Assembly: GCA_963782345.1 (NCBI GenBank)
Contig: CAWAJF010000005.1
Location: 186,001-250,000, forward strand
DNA length: 64,000 nt
From: DASUPK01 sp963782345
GTDB lineage: Bacteria; Actinomycetota; Thermoleophilia; Solirubrobacterales; 70-9
Reading direction: 5' to 3'
Both the position numbers and the translations under genes were made by a program. Of the stretch, positions 7,953-15,760 are shown in pieces. Within the stretch, counting starts at the first letter, position 1. Each line of letters opens with the position of its first letter. A model generated the notes under the pieces. That model had not been told where the DNA came from. It ran no database searches and saw only the letters and a list, made by a program, of their open reading frames with translations.

Positions 7953-8141
7953 ATGGGTGAGCAGATAGATGAGGCGAAGGGCCGTACGAAGGAAGCGGCC
8001 GGTGACCTCACAGACGACGAGAAGCTCAAGCGCGAGGGCAAGATCGACCGCGCGGTCTCGAGCGTCAAGGACAAGGTCGATGACGCCGCCGACAAGGTGA
8101 AGGAGAAGGTCGGGACCGGCGAGGACGACTCTCGCGACTGA
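7953..8141 (+). CDS. CsbD-like stress protein
   Basis: 62 residues, the usual CsbD/UPF0337 size. The sequence opens GEQIDEAKGRTKEAAGDLTD and continues as a charged amphipathic helix rich in Lys, Asp and Glu with KGR/KEAAG repeats and a KVKEKVG end. Function of the family is unclear; members are abundant cytoplasmic proteins induced by general stress. An AAAAGGAGAAAAT ribosome site precedes ATG 7953, and a sigma-B-like promoter lies 34 bases upstream of it. It is divergent from the WS/DGAT gene and followed by a strong terminator. Confidence 0.9.
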   Translation: MGEQIDEAKGRTKEAAGDLTDDEKLKREGKIDRAVSSVKDKVDDAADKVKEKVGTGEDDSRD

Positions 8142-8172
8142 CCGCCCGCTGAACAGCTGAAGCAGGAAGTAG

Positions 8173-8206
8173 GAGGCCGGAGCATGCGCTCCGGCCTCTT
8201 CGCTTT
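8173..8206 (+). terminator. intrinsic terminator after csbD-like gene
   Basis: An 11-bp perfect stem (GAGGCCGGAGC, 8173-8183, pairing with 8188-8198) with a four-base loop, followed by a T-rich stretch (TTCGCTTT). It lies 31 bases after the csbD-like stop codon. Confidence 0.8.
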
Positions 8207-8211
8207 GCGGA

Positions 8212-8253
8212 ATCGGGGAGAACTACGGATTCGAACCCGAAGTTCTTCCCGAT
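8212..8253. repeat. 42-bp inverted repeat; contains a tRNA T-loop-like core
   Basis: Near-perfect palindrome: ATCGGG pairs with CCCGAT, AGAACT with AGTTCT, CGG with CCG, and the centre TTCGAA is self-complementary, with only one wobble and two mismatches. On the minus strand the centre reads GGGTTCGAATCC, like a tRNA T arm. No acceptor, D or anticodon arm can be formed, so it is not a tRNA. It sits in a 200-bp stretch without a gene, between two terminators (8173-8206 and 8339-8372). The rest of that stretch shows no clear motif. Confidence 0.6.
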
Positions 8254-8338
8254 GACGGTTCGCGGGGCGACGGGCAGACTGGTCGTGCCAAGGGGAGAGC
8301 AGGAAACCAACCACCCGCCCGCCGCCGTTTTGACTCAG

Positions 8339-8372
8339 ACGGGCCGCCCTAGGGGGGCGGCCCGTTTTGTTT
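8339..8372 (+). terminator. strong intrinsic terminator (plus-strand orientation)
   Basis: An 11-bp perfect stem (ACGGGCCGCCC, 8339-8349, pairing with 8355-8365), five-base loop, then TTTTGTTT. The U-tract is on the plus strand only. It overlaps the last codons and stop of the convergent membrane-protein gene (stop 8349-8351). Because csbD already has its own terminator, this one may serve read-through or a short RNA made from 8207-8338. Confidence 0.75.
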
Positions 8373-9146
8373 CCCGGGCCCCACTCGCTGCGCGGCGGTC
8401 CGGTGCGTGAGCGCTCGCTGCATCGCGCTCTCGGAGGGCATCTCGCTCCGCATCTCCAGGAGGCGGAACGCGACGAGGACGATCGCGAGCCCTTCGATCG
8501 GCTCCAGCAGGCCCTCAGCAGCGAGATCGACCGCCGCGACGAGGGCCAGACCATGAAACGGCGCGCTGATCGCGGCGACGACCGCCTCGGTGAGCAGCGT
8601 GATCCCGACGACGATCATCAGCACCCGCCAGAAGCTCCCGCGGACGAGCTGCGCACTGCGCCTCAGCGCTCCCCGGACGGTCCGGTGCTCGAACTTGATC
8701 AGCGGCGGGGAGATGCTGAAGTAGGCCAGGAAGACGAGCCCGGGGACGATGAGCAGGACGAACCCGACGGCTGCCCCGAGGCTGACCACGAGATCGAGGA
8801 GGATCAGCCTGCCGAGCGGCAGCGCCCGCGCCAGCGTCCGGATTCCCGGTAGCGGCCGGCTCGTCCGCCACTCGACCACCGCCGCCGCAGCTATGCCTGC
8901 GTAGACGGCCTGGCCCAGCAGATTCACCGCGACGGTGATCGGGACCGCGGCGAGAATCGCGACGTCCTCGGCGCTCCTGATTCCCTCGACGTTCAGCCCG
9001 TCGAGCAGCCCGTCCACCAGGGACTGCGGGAGAAGGACGACGATCGCCGTCGGGATCAGGAACTTCCAGTGACGGCGGTAGACCGCGGCGATGTCATGGG
9101 CAACGCCGCGGGCGGAGAGGAGGGGCTTGCCCTCGGCCTCGGTCAC
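8349..9146 (-). CDS. multi-pass membrane protein of unknown function
   Basis: 265 residues. After a short cytoplasmic start (ARGVAHDIAAVYRRHWKFLI) there are about six hydrophobic segments, including FVLLIVPGLVFLAYFSISPPL and WRVLMIVVGITLLTEAVVAA. The pattern resembles the membrane domains of the glycerophosphodiester phosphodiesterase / DUF975-like group; no catalytic motif is visible. The GTG start at 9146 overlaps the stop of the upstream DUF429 gene (GTGA), so the two are translationally coupled. The C-terminal GPGKQNGPPP tail is encoded inside the convergent terminator hairpin. Confidence 0.75.
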   Translation of the reverse strand: MTEAEGKPLLSARGVAHDIAAVYRRHWKFLIPTAIVVLLPQSLVDGLLDGLNVEGIRSAEDVAILAAVPITVAVNLLGQAVYAGIAAAAVVEWRTSRPLPGIRTLARALPLGRLILLDLVVSLGAAVGFVLLIVPGLVFLAYFSISPPLIKFEHRTVRGALRRSAQLVRGSFWRVLMIVVGITLLTEAVVAAISAPFHGLALVAAVDLAAEGLLEPIEGLAIVLVAFRLLEMRSEMPSESAMQRALTHRTAAQRVGPGKQNGPPP

Positions 9147-9898
9147 GAGCGCAGAAGGTGGGCCAGCGGGTTCGTCGGCATGTGGATCCAACCTTCGCGG
9201 GCCGCGCGGTCGCGCTCCTCCTCCGAGTCGGGCCCCTGGGTGAGCCCGAGGCCCGCAGCCCGGGCCACCAGCGACGCGATCAGCGCGTCGAAGCAGTTGT
9301 GATCGGCACCGGCCAGCTCGCGCTGCTGCGGGGTCATCTCGAGCCCGCCGAGCGCCTCTTCGACACGAGAGAGGAGCTCCGGGATCCGCGTCACCCCGAG
9401 CTTGCTCTTGTAGCCCACGGCGGATATGCCCCATGAGCTCAGCGCGGGGGCCGGGTACGTCTCGATCACCTTGCCTGAGCCCGCGCGATCCACCGGCTCA
9501 CCGCGGGCGGCGAGACGGTCGAGCAGGTATGCGCACCGCATGGCGACGACGGCGATCAGGTCGGTTGAGACGCTCAGCGGACGCCTGGCGCCGCCCTCGA
9601 TCAGGCGCCGGTCGGTCGCCCGGAAGCTGAGATGGAACCGGTAGACGTCCTGATCCTCCCCGCGGCCGGGCCAGCCGGCGCGGTCGCGATGAGCGACCAC
9701 GGCATCCACGAACTCGTCGGGCCAGCCGAAGGGGGCATCGATCCCGACCTTGCCGGCCTCGGCGATGGCCCCGAGAAGCGCCTCGTCGTCGAGGCGCGAC
9801 TCCAGCCGCGTGACCCTGGGAGGCTCGGGGTCCCAGTCGATCGCACAGGCGCTCGTATTCGCCGGTTGCGCCGCGAGGTCGATCCCGAGCGTCCGCAC
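9143..9898 (-). CDS. DUF429 family protein (predicted RNase H-fold nuclease)
   Basis: 251 residues. The N-terminus MRTLGIDLAAQPANTSACAI carries the conserved first Asp of the RNase H-like fold, followed by VGIDAPFGWPDEF (second acidic strand). Near the C-terminus, GADHNCFDALIASLVARA contains the typical DUF429 His/Asp pair. The biological role is unknown. GTG 9898 has TACGAT six bases upstream. It shares a 38-bp divergent promoter with the membrane gene at 9937 and is coupled to the membrane gene downstream. Confidence 0.82.
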   Translation of the reverse strand: MRTLGIDLAAQPANTSACAIDWDPEPPRVTRLESRLDDEALLGAIAEAGKVGIDAPFGWPDEFVDAVVAHRDRAGWPGRGEDQDVYRFHLSFRATDRRLIEGGARRPLSVSTDLIAVVAMRCAYLLDRLAARGEPVDRAGSGKVIETYPAPALSSWGISAVGYKSKLGVTRIPELLSRVEEALGGLEMTPQQRELAGADHNCFDALIASLVARAAGLGLTQGPDSEEERDRAAREGWIHMPTNPLAHLLRS

Positions 9899-9936
9899 CC
9901 GGCGATCGTATGTGTCCCGGGGGTAGAGTCGCCCGC
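9899..9936. promoter_or_regulatory. compact divergent leaderless promoters
   Basis: Two -10 elements face away from each other within 38 bp: TACGAT on the minus strand (9910-9905), six bases before GTG 9898, and TAGAGT on the plus strand (9924-9929), seven bases before GTG 9937. No -35 consensus fits. Both mRNAs are predicted to begin at the start codon. Confidence 0.55.
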
Positions 9937-10584
9937 GTGCCGCTGACCTCGGTGACGGACTTCACGCTGCAGGCCCAGCACCTGCTGCGGGACGAGCACC
10001 AATTCAAGTGGTACGTCGTCACCCTGCTGACGCTGGTGATCTACGTGTACGCGGTCGAGGTCGAGCGGCGGCGCTGGGACGTGATCCTCGCGGGCGTCGC
10101 CTTCTGGCTCGCGGACTGGATCAACGAGATCGCCAACTCGCTGATTCTCCATGTCTCCCACCGGGCCGCGCTCTGGACGGTCACCGGCGACACCGCCTAT
10201 CTGGTCCTGATCGGGCTGACGATCGAGATCTCGCTGATGTTCGCGATCTCGGGCGTGATCTACGCGAAGACGCTCCCGGAAGATCCGAGGGCGAAGCTCC
10301 TCGGGATGCCCAACCGGCTGACGATCGGGCTCGGGTTCTCGATCTTCGCCACCTTTGTCGAGGTTCTCCTGCACGGGACCGGCTACTTCCATTGGGACTA
10401 CTGGTGGTGGAACTTCCCGTGTGTCCCGCTGATCGTCGTCTTCGGTTACCTCTGGTTCTTCCTGATCGCCGGTTACGTCTATGACCGGCCCGACGACCGC
10501 TCGCGCCTGCGGATAGTCGGAGCGATGGCTGCGGTCGTGATCCTCTCCGTCCTCGTCTTCGGCGTCGTCCTGGAGTGGATTTAG
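9937..10584 (+). CDS. integral membrane protein of unknown function
   Basis: 215 residues with about six membrane spans. Distinctive parts are WLADWINEIANSLILHVSHRAALW and an aromatic loop HGTGYFHWDYWWWNFPC between spans near residue 150. Such proteins are widespread in actinobacteria as uncharacterised membrane proteins; I see no catalytic motif that would give a function. GTG 9937 is supported by TAGAGT seven bases before it. An upstream in-frame ATG at 9910 would place the start inside the shared promoter, so it is not used. Confidence 0.75.
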   Translation: MPLTSVTDFTLQAQHLLRDEHQFKWYVVTLLTLVIYVYAVEVERRRWDVILAGVAFWLADWINEIANSLILHVSHRAALWTVTGDTAYLVLIGLTIEISLMFAISGVIYAKTLPEDPRAKLLGMPNRLTIGLGFSIFATFVEVLLHGTGYFHWDYWWWNFPCVPLIVVFGYLWFFLIAGYVYDRPDDRSRLRIVGAMAAVVILSVLVFGVVLEWI

Positions 10585-10609
10585 CTCCAGGGCGGGTATA
10601 GGGCGGGGG

Positions 10610-11203
10610 ATGAAGGAGCCGATCCCCGGCGTCTGGCACTGGACCGCGACCCATCCGAGCACGGGCAGCGAGGTGAGCTCCTACTGGGTGCGTCCGTCGA
10701 GGGTCGTGATCGACGTGCTGCTGCCCGAGAACGGCATCGAGGCGTTCGCCGCCGAGCCACCGGATCGGGTGCTGCTCAGCAACCGGCACCACCTCCGTCA
10801 CGCCGAGCTCTTCGCCGAGGAGCTCGGCTGCACGATTCACTGCTCGAAACCCGGCCTGCATCAGTTCGCCGATGGGCCGGAGGTGGAGGGCTTCGACTTC
10901 GGCGATGAGGTGGCGCCCGGGATCGAGGCGATCGAGATCGGCGCGATCTGCCCGGACGAGAGCGCCCTGCTGATCCGCGATGCGCGGGCCCTCTCGATCG
11001 CCGACGGGATTCGCCACTACGACGGCGAGATGGGCTTCTTCTCGGACGGTCTGCTCGGGGACGATCCCGAGGCGGTAAAGGCGGGTCTGCGCGAGTCCTA
11101 CTCGCGAGTTCTCGACTGCGATTTCGACAGCCTGCTCTTCGCCCATGGCGATCCCATCGCCGGCGGCGGAAAAGAGGCTCTTCGCCGCTTCGCCCAGATG
11201 TGA
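10610..11203 (+). CDS. MBL-fold-like protein with degenerate metal site
   Basis: 197 residues. The order of elements follows the metallo-beta-lactamase fold: a first strand PGVWHWTATHP, RVVIDVLLPENG, the zinc-loop position SNRHHLRHAELF, then a Cys/Asp-rich strand and a C-terminal LLFAHGDPIAGGG. The canonical THxHxDH is replaced by NRHHLRH, losing the first His and the Asp, so a two-zinc hydrolase centre is unlikely. It may bind one metal or none. ATG 10610 follows TATAGG by seven bases. The next gene on the same strand is a Nudix hydrolase 36 bases away with its own -10. Confidence 0.7.
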   Translation: MKEPIPGVWHWTATHPSTGSEVSSYWVRPSRVVIDVLLPENGIEAFAAEPPDRVLLSNRHHLRHAELFAEELGCTIHCSKPGLHQFADGPEVEGFDFGDEVAPGIEAIEIGAICPDESALLIRDARALSIADGIRHYDGEMGFFSDGLLGDDPEAVKAGLRESYSRVLDCDFDSLLFAHGDPIAGGGKEALRRFAQM

Positions 11204-11238
11204 AGAGGCTCCCCGCAGCGGGTCCGTAATCTGCAGCG

Positions 11239-11730
11239 ATGGCCCGCGGCGATTTCGAGTTGGCGGACGGCAAGCCGGACATCTCTGCGGCCGGTGGCGT
11301 GGTGCTCCGCCGGGACGAGGAGGGTCGCACGCGGGTCGCTGTGATCCACCGGCCCAAGTACGGGGACTGGTCGCTGCCGAAGGGCAAGCTCGAGAAGGGG
11401 GAGGGCTGGCAGGAGGCGGCGCTCCGCGAGGTCGAGGAGGAGATCGGATACGAGTGCGAGGCGGGCCCGGAGCTCCCTCACGTCTCCTATATGGACCGGA
11501 AGTCGCGGCGGAAGCTGGTCCGCTACTGGCTGATGGAGCCGGTCAGGGGCGAGTTCAAGTCCCATGACGAGGTCGACGAGCTGCGCTGGCTGACGCCCGA
11601 GGAGGCCGGGGAGCAGCTCACCTATCCGCACGACAAGGAGCTGGTCGGGAAGGCCCTGCGGCGCTATCGGTGGCGGAGGTTCATGCGGGCCCTGACGCCA
11701 TGGGCGAGGCAGCCGATGCCGGAGGTCTGA
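11239..11730 (+). CDS. Nudix (MutT-like) hydrolase
   Basis: 163 residues with an intact Nudix box at about residues 49-71 (GKLEKGEGWQEAALREVEEE followed by IGY), matching GX5EX7REUXEEXGU. The preceding WSLPKGK and the N-terminal AAGGVVLRR strand resemble MutT1-type 8-oxo-dGTP or diadenosine polyphosphate hydrolases. It is shorter than two-domain MutT1, with no phosphatase part. Likely a cytoplasmic nucleotide house-cleaning enzyme; substrate not provable here. ATG 11239 has TAATCT six bases upstream, another leaderless start. It is followed by msrA, consistent with an oxidative-damage theme. Confidence 0.88.
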   Translation: MARGDFELADGKPDISAAGGVVLRRDEEGRTRVAVIHRPKYGDWSLPKGKLEKGEGWQEAALREVEEEIGYECEAGPELPHVSYMDRKSRRKLVRYWLMEPVRGEFKSHDEVDELRWLTPEEAGEQLTYPHDKELVGKALRRYRWRRFMRALTPWARQPMPEV

Positions 11731-11816
11731 GCGCTCAGGCGAGTAACGCCGGGCGCCTACGATGGACTGAGGATTACGCCAAGTACGAATCGACCTCAGA
11801 CCGAAGGAGCCGCGCC

Positions 11817-12335
11817 GTGACAGACAACACCGAGACCGCGATTCTCGCGGGAGGCTGCTTCTGGGGGGCTCAGGAGCTGCTTCGCAAGCGCGACGGCGTC
11901 ATCTCGACCCGCGTCGGATACACCGGCGGGGAGAACGCCAACGCCACCTACGGGAACCATCCCGGCCACGCCGAGGCGGTCGAGATCGTCTTTGACCCCG
12001 ACCGGATCTCCTACCGGGACCTCCTCGAGTTCTTCTTCCAGATCCACGACCCGACGACGAAGGACCGGCAGGGGAACGACATCGGCTCGAGCTACCGGTC
12101 GGAGATCTTCCACACGACCGACGAGCAGCGCAGGGTGGCGGAGGACACGATCGCCGACGTCGACGCCTCCGGCATCTGGCCGGGCAAGGTGGTGACCCAG
12201 GTCAGCGAGGCCGGTCCGTTCTGGGAGGCCGAGCCCGAGCACCAGGACTACCTGCAGCACTATCCGAACGGCTACACGTGCCACTTCGTGCGGCCCGACT
12301 GGAAGCTGCCGCACCGCGCGACCGCCAAGAGCTGA
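11817..12335 (+). CDS. msrA: peptide methionine-(S)-S-oxide reductase MsrA
   Basis: 172 residues with the MsrA active site GGCFWG (Cys at residue 14), the substrate-binding YTGG, GNHPGHAEAVEIVFDP, and EFFFQIHDPTTKDRQGNDIG. It reduces methionine-S-sulfoxide in proteins using thioredoxin. It has an AAGGAG ribosome site upstream of GTG 11817, so unlike many neighbours it is a leadered gene; TACGAT at 11758-11763 may be its -10. Ends 25 bases before a long inverted repeat. Confidence 0.95.
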   Translation: MTDNTETAILAGGCFWGAQELLRKRDGVISTRVGYTGGENANATYGNHPGHAEAVEIVFDPDRISYRDLLEFFFQIHDPTTKDRQGNDIGSSYRSEIFHTTDEQRRVAEDTIADVDASGIWPGKVVTQVSEAGPFWEAEPEHQDYLQHYPNGYTCHFVRPDWKLPHRATAKS

Positions 12336-12360
12336 GCATCTGGAGACCAGCCGCTGGGCG

Positions 12361-12432
12361 CGCGGGTCCTGTCGCGGAATTTCACCGGGAATCGAGGCAT
12401 CTCACCCCGGCTGAAATTCCGCGCCACCCGCG
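12361..12432. repeat. 72-bp interrupted inverted repeat
   Basis: Three nested arms: CGCGGGT (12361-12367) with ACCCGCG (12426-12432), GCGGAATTTCA (12374-12384) with TGAAATTCCGC (12412-12422), and CCGGG (12385-12389) with CCCGG (12406-12410), around a 16-base loop. It lies between msrA and the SHOCT protein gene. It could be a bidirectional-type terminator without U-run, a structured RNA, or a small repeat element. Confidence 0.7.
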
Positions 12433-12499
12433 CGAATAGCGGTTTGGGTGCACGACTCTGGCGCCCATCTTCTTCGCGGGTTAGGCTGCCCGCGGGGAG

Positions 12500-13261
12500 A
12501 TGGGATATCTGGTCAAAGCGCCGCTCGGGCTCGCCATGTTCATCGGCGGGATCGTCCTCTTCAACGTGAAGCTGGTCTCGCTGCTCGAGACCGGGACGTG
12601 CGCGTCCGGGAACGTCAACTTTCAGATCGCGCCTGGCCACCAGTGTCCGAGCGGGACCGGGGCGGACATTCTCCTCTTGATGGCCGGGATCATCGGCGGG
12701 CTGATCGGGGCCGGGATCTTCGCGATCCGCGGCGATCCGCCGTGGGACAAGGACAGGCCGCTGAACAGCGCCAGCGACTTCAGCTTCGGCCTCTTCGCCT
12801 GGGGCCTCTTCTTCGCAGCGACCGGGGCGACCTCGCTGGTCGCGTCGCTGACTAACCAGGCGATCCGGGACTCGAACGGCGGTGAGCTCGGCGGCCTGAT
12901 CGTCGGCGCGACGTTTCTGCTGATGGGCGTTCCCGCTTTGCTGCTCTCGCTCTGGCGCCTGGGCAGCGGTCTCGGCAGGCGCGACGAGCGGCCGGCCGTC
13001 TCCACCGCAACCGCGGGGATCGGCGGGTTCGGCGGCGGCGGGATGATGTCGCGCATCAGCAGCGGCCTGAACCAGGCGCGTTCGATGCGGCAGCTGAGCA
13101 GCCGGTCTCCGTGGGGCTCGACCGGATCCACCTCATCGGCTGGGGGCGGCACGGCGGGGCAGATCGCGAAGCTCGAGCGGCTCCAGAAGCTCCGGGAGTC
13201 CGGCGCGCTCACCGACCCCGAGTTCCAGCGCGAGAAGACGAAGATCCTCTCCGAGAGCTAA
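12500..13261 (+). CDS. membrane protein with C-terminal SHOCT domain
   Basis: 253 residues. Four hydrophobic segments (near residues 5-25, 55-78, 95-115 and 130-155) are followed by a Gly/Ser-rich linker and a C-terminal LERLQKLRESGALTDPEF helix pair. The latter is the SHOCT motif, a short oligomerisation/lipid-interaction domain. Two Cys lie in the first outside loop (TGTCASG...HQCPSG). Function unknown. ATG 12500 is directly preceded by GGGGAG, too close for a normal ribosome site; TAGGCT 12 bases upstream would give a leader of about five bases. Confidence 0.8.
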   Translation: MGYLVKAPLGLAMFIGGIVLFNVKLVSLLETGTCASGNVNFQIAPGHQCPSGTGADILLLMAGIIGGLIGAGIFAIRGDPPWDKDRPLNSASDFSFGLFAWGLFFAATGATSLVASLTNQAIRDSNGGELGGLIVGATFLLMGVPALLLSLWRLGSGLGRRDERPAVSTATAGIGGFGGGGMMSRISSGLNQARSMRQLSSRSPWGSTGSTSSAGGGTAGQIAKLERLQKLRESGALTDPEFQREKTKILSES

Positions 13262-13429
13262 TCGGCGCGTACGTGCTCAAGGCGACGATCCGCCGAGACG
13301 ATCACGGGATCCCCAAGATCATCGGCGACGACTTCGCCGACATCATCGGACGAAGAGCACGCCCCAGATCCCGGTCGCCTGCGGCTGATCCGCCGGCGGC
13401 GTCCGGCACGTACAGATAGCGTGGGACCG

Positions 13430-14827
13430 ATGAACGACGACCTTGCGTTCGCCGGTGCCGCCCGGATCGCCGAGATGGTCCGTGCCGGAGAGGTCTCCCC
13501 GAGCGAGCTCGTCGAGCTCTATCTCGAGCGGATCGCCAGCCTCGAGCCGAAGCTGAACGCCTACCGCGTGGTGCTCGCCGAGGGGGCCCGAGCCGACGCC
13601 AGGCGGGCGGAGGAGCGACTGGCCGCGGGGGAGGATGCACCGCTGCTCGGGGTGCCCGTCGCGATCAAGGACAACATCGACTACGCAGGCGAGGTGACCA
13701 CCCACGGCACCGCCGCGTACGGTGAGCCGGCGACCGAGGACGGTCTCGTGGTCCGGCGGCTGCGTGAGGCCGGCGCGATCATCCTCGGCAAGACCAACCT
13801 TCCCGAGCTCGCGATCTACGGCTTCACCGAGAGCCCGACCTGGGGCGACACCCGAAACCCGTGGGACACCTCGCGCACCCCTGGAGGCTCGAGCGGCGGT
13901 AGCGGGGTGGCCACCGCCGCTGGGATGTGCGCGATCGCCCACGCGACCGACGGCGCCGGCTCGATCCGCTACCCGGCGGCCTACTGCGGCCTCTTCGGCC
14001 TGAAGCCCCAGCGCAACCGGATCTCGCTCTCGCCCGACCGCGAGCACTGGTACGGCCTCTCGGTCTCCGGCTGCGTCAGCCGGACCGTGATGGATACGGC
14101 GCTCTACCTGGACGCGATGAGCGGCCCCGAGCGCGGTGACTTCGAGTCCCCGCCTCCGTTCGAGCGGCCGCTGATCGAGGCCGCGAGCAGCCCGCCCGGC
14201 AAGCTGCGGATCGGCTGTACGACCAAGACGGCAACCCCGGTGAAGAAGGCGCCCGAGGTGCTGGCCGCTTACGCGGAGACCATCGAGCTCCTGCGCTCGC
14301 TCGGCCACGAGGTGACCGAGGCGGCCCCGCGCTACGGCCGCGCGCGGACCGACTTCTTCCCGCTGTACTTCCGGGGCATCCGCGACGAGGCCCTCAGCCT
14401 GCCCCACCCGGAACGGCTCTCGGCGCAGAGCAAGGGCTTCATCCGGATGGGTCGCCTGTTCAGCGATCGCCGGATGAACAAGGTCAGGGACCGCATGCCG
14501 GCGGCCGCCACCAGGATCCAGGCCTTCTTTCGCGACCACGACGTGCTGCTCACCCCGGCGACGGCGCAACCGCCCTTCGAGGTGGGGAGGCTGCTCGGCA
14601 AGGGCGCGGTCTCGACCATGAACGAGATGGCCAACATCTACCCGTACGGGTTCACGTGGAACTACACGGGCCAGCCGGCGGCGACCATTCCCGCCGGTTT
14701 CACCGATTCCGGCCTGCCGCGCTCGGTGATGATGATCGCCCGGCCCAACCGCGAAGACGTCCTGGTCTCGCTGGGGGCCCAGCTCGAGGCCGAGCGGCCC
14801 TGGGCGGATCGGCGCCCGGCCTCCTAG
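13430..14827 (+). CDS. amidase signature family hydrolase
   Basis: 465 residues with the complete Ser-cisSer-Lys triad: Lys80 in GVPVAIKDN, cis-Ser in GGSSGGSG (about 152-159), and nucleophile Ser178 in GAGSIRYPAAYCG. The family hydrolyses amides, including the GatA transamidosome subunit. GatA is unlikely because no gatB/gatC is adjacent and the C-terminal NEMANIYPYGFTWNYTGQP segment resembles aryl/aliphatic amidases. ATG 13430 has TAGCGT exactly seven bases upstream; an in-frame GTG at 13421 overlaps that -10 and is rejected. The 168 bp before it hold only a doubtful 49-codon frame. Confidence 0.88.
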   Translation: MNDDLAFAGAARIAEMVRAGEVSPSELVELYLERIASLEPKLNAYRVVLAEGARADARRAEERLAAGEDAPLLGVPVAIKDNIDYAGEVTTHGTAAYGEPATEDGLVVRRLREAGAIILGKTNLPELAIYGFTESPTWGDTRNPWDTSRTPGGSSGGSGVATAAGMCAIAHATDGAGSIRYPAAYCGLFGLKPQRNRISLSPDREHWYGLSVSGCVSRTVMDTALYLDAMSGPERGDFESPPPFERPLIEAASSPPGKLRIGCTTKTATPVKKAPEVLAAYAETIELLRSLGHEVTEAAPRYGRARTDFFPLYFRGIRDEALSLPHPERLSAQSKGFIRMGRLFSDRRMNKVRDRMPAAATRIQAFFRDHDVLLTPATAQPPFEVGRLLGKGAVSTMNEMANIYPYGFTWNYTGQPAATIPAGFTDSGLPRSVMMIARPNREDVLVSLGAQLEAERPWADRRPAS

Positions 14828-14831
14828 CCGT

Positions 14832-15710
14832 TCAGGTGGCCGCGGCGACGCCCGCGGGCGCGGCGATCTCGAGCTCCTGGGTCTCGGCGGCCATCTCCAC
14901 CGCGCCATCGGGGCCGCCGAGCTCAGCCCAGCGCTCCAGTGCGGTCTCCTGGAAGCGATCCAGGAAGTCGTCGGAGTGCAGCGGGTCGTGGTGGAACATG
15001 AGCAGCCGCTGAGCCTCGACGCGTCGCGCGAAGGTGAGCGTGTCGGTGAGGCGCGAGTGCCCCCAGCCCACGTGGTCCGGGTACTCCTCGTCGGTGTACT
15101 GGCAGTCGTGAATCAGCAGATCCGCGTTATGGGCCAAATCGTAACCGGAGATCCACTCGGGCTCGAGTGATTCCAGCGGCGCCCCGAGCCCGGGCTCGTG
15201 GTCGGAGATATAGGTGAGAGTGGTGGGCCCGTCCGTGATCCGGTAGCCGAGCGTCGGGCCTCGATGGGTGACGGCCTCGGCGCGGATCGTGGCGGGCCCG
15301 AGCTCCCACTCGCTCGGCGGGGTGTCCCGGAAGCTCACCTCACATGGAAGCTCGCGGACCTCGACGGGGGAGAGGGGGGCCGAGATGTAGCGCGCGATGC
15401 GCTCCTCGAGCGAGGCCTCGGGCGACGACGGGCCCCAGATCGTGATCTCGGACTCGGAGCGGAAGCAGGGGGCGAAGAACATCAGGCCCTGGATGTGGTC
15501 CAGATGGAGGTGGGTGAGGAGGATGTTGATCTTCGGCAGTCGCTTGGCGATGCCGACGCCGAGGCTGCGGATGCCGGTGCCGGCGTCGACGATCAGGGTG
15601 GAGCCGTCCGAGAGCTCGAGCTCGACGCACGAGGTGTTGCCGCCGTAGCGGTTCATCTCCGGCCCCGGGGCCGGGACCGAACCTCGCGCACCCCACACCT
15701 TGAGCTTCAC
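14832..15710 (-). CDS. MBL-fold metallo-hydrolase (phosphodiesterase-like)
   Basis: 292 residues. MKLKVWGARGSVPAPGP and RYGGNTSCVEL at the N-terminus, the zinc motif THLHLDH at residues 66-72, ITDGPTTLTYISDHEPG, LLIHDCQYTDEEY and a late MFHHDPLHSDD give an intact dinuclear zinc site. This branch is related to class II cyclic nucleotide phosphodiesterases and RNase Z/PhnP. A specific substrate cannot be assigned. GTG 15710 is used; a TATACG hexamer about 40 bases upstream is a candidate -10. It lies tail to tail with the amidase. Confidence 0.85.
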   Translation of the reverse strand: MKLKVWGARGSVPAPGPEMNRYGGNTSCVELELSDGSTLIVDAGTGIRSLGVGIAKRLPKINILLTHLHLDHIQGLMFFAPCFRSESEITIWGPSSPEASLEERIARYISAPLSPVEVRELPCEVSFRDTPPSEWELGPATIRAEAVTHRGPTLGYRITDGPTTLTYISDHEPGLGAPLESLEPEWISGYDLAHNADLLIHDCQYTDEEYPDHVGWGHSRLTDTLTFARRVEAQRLLMFHHDPLHSDDFLDRFQETALERWAELGGPDGAVEMAAETQELEIAAPAGVAAAT

Positions 15711-15760
15711 CTGGTCCTCACCCTCTCCTCATTCCTCTCTCCTGTCCAGCGTATAGCGGA

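Noticed and set aside
8212..8253. tRNA gene suggested by the GGGTTCGAATCC T-loop-like sequence
   Set aside because: The palindrome extends through the T stem, and no D arm, anticodon arm or acceptor stem can be built on either strand.
13271..13420. 49-codon frame between the SHOCT protein and amidase genes
   Set aside because: Starts at a GTG without ribosome site or -10, has no recognisable motif and ends in a basic low-complexity tail; not distinguishable from chance.
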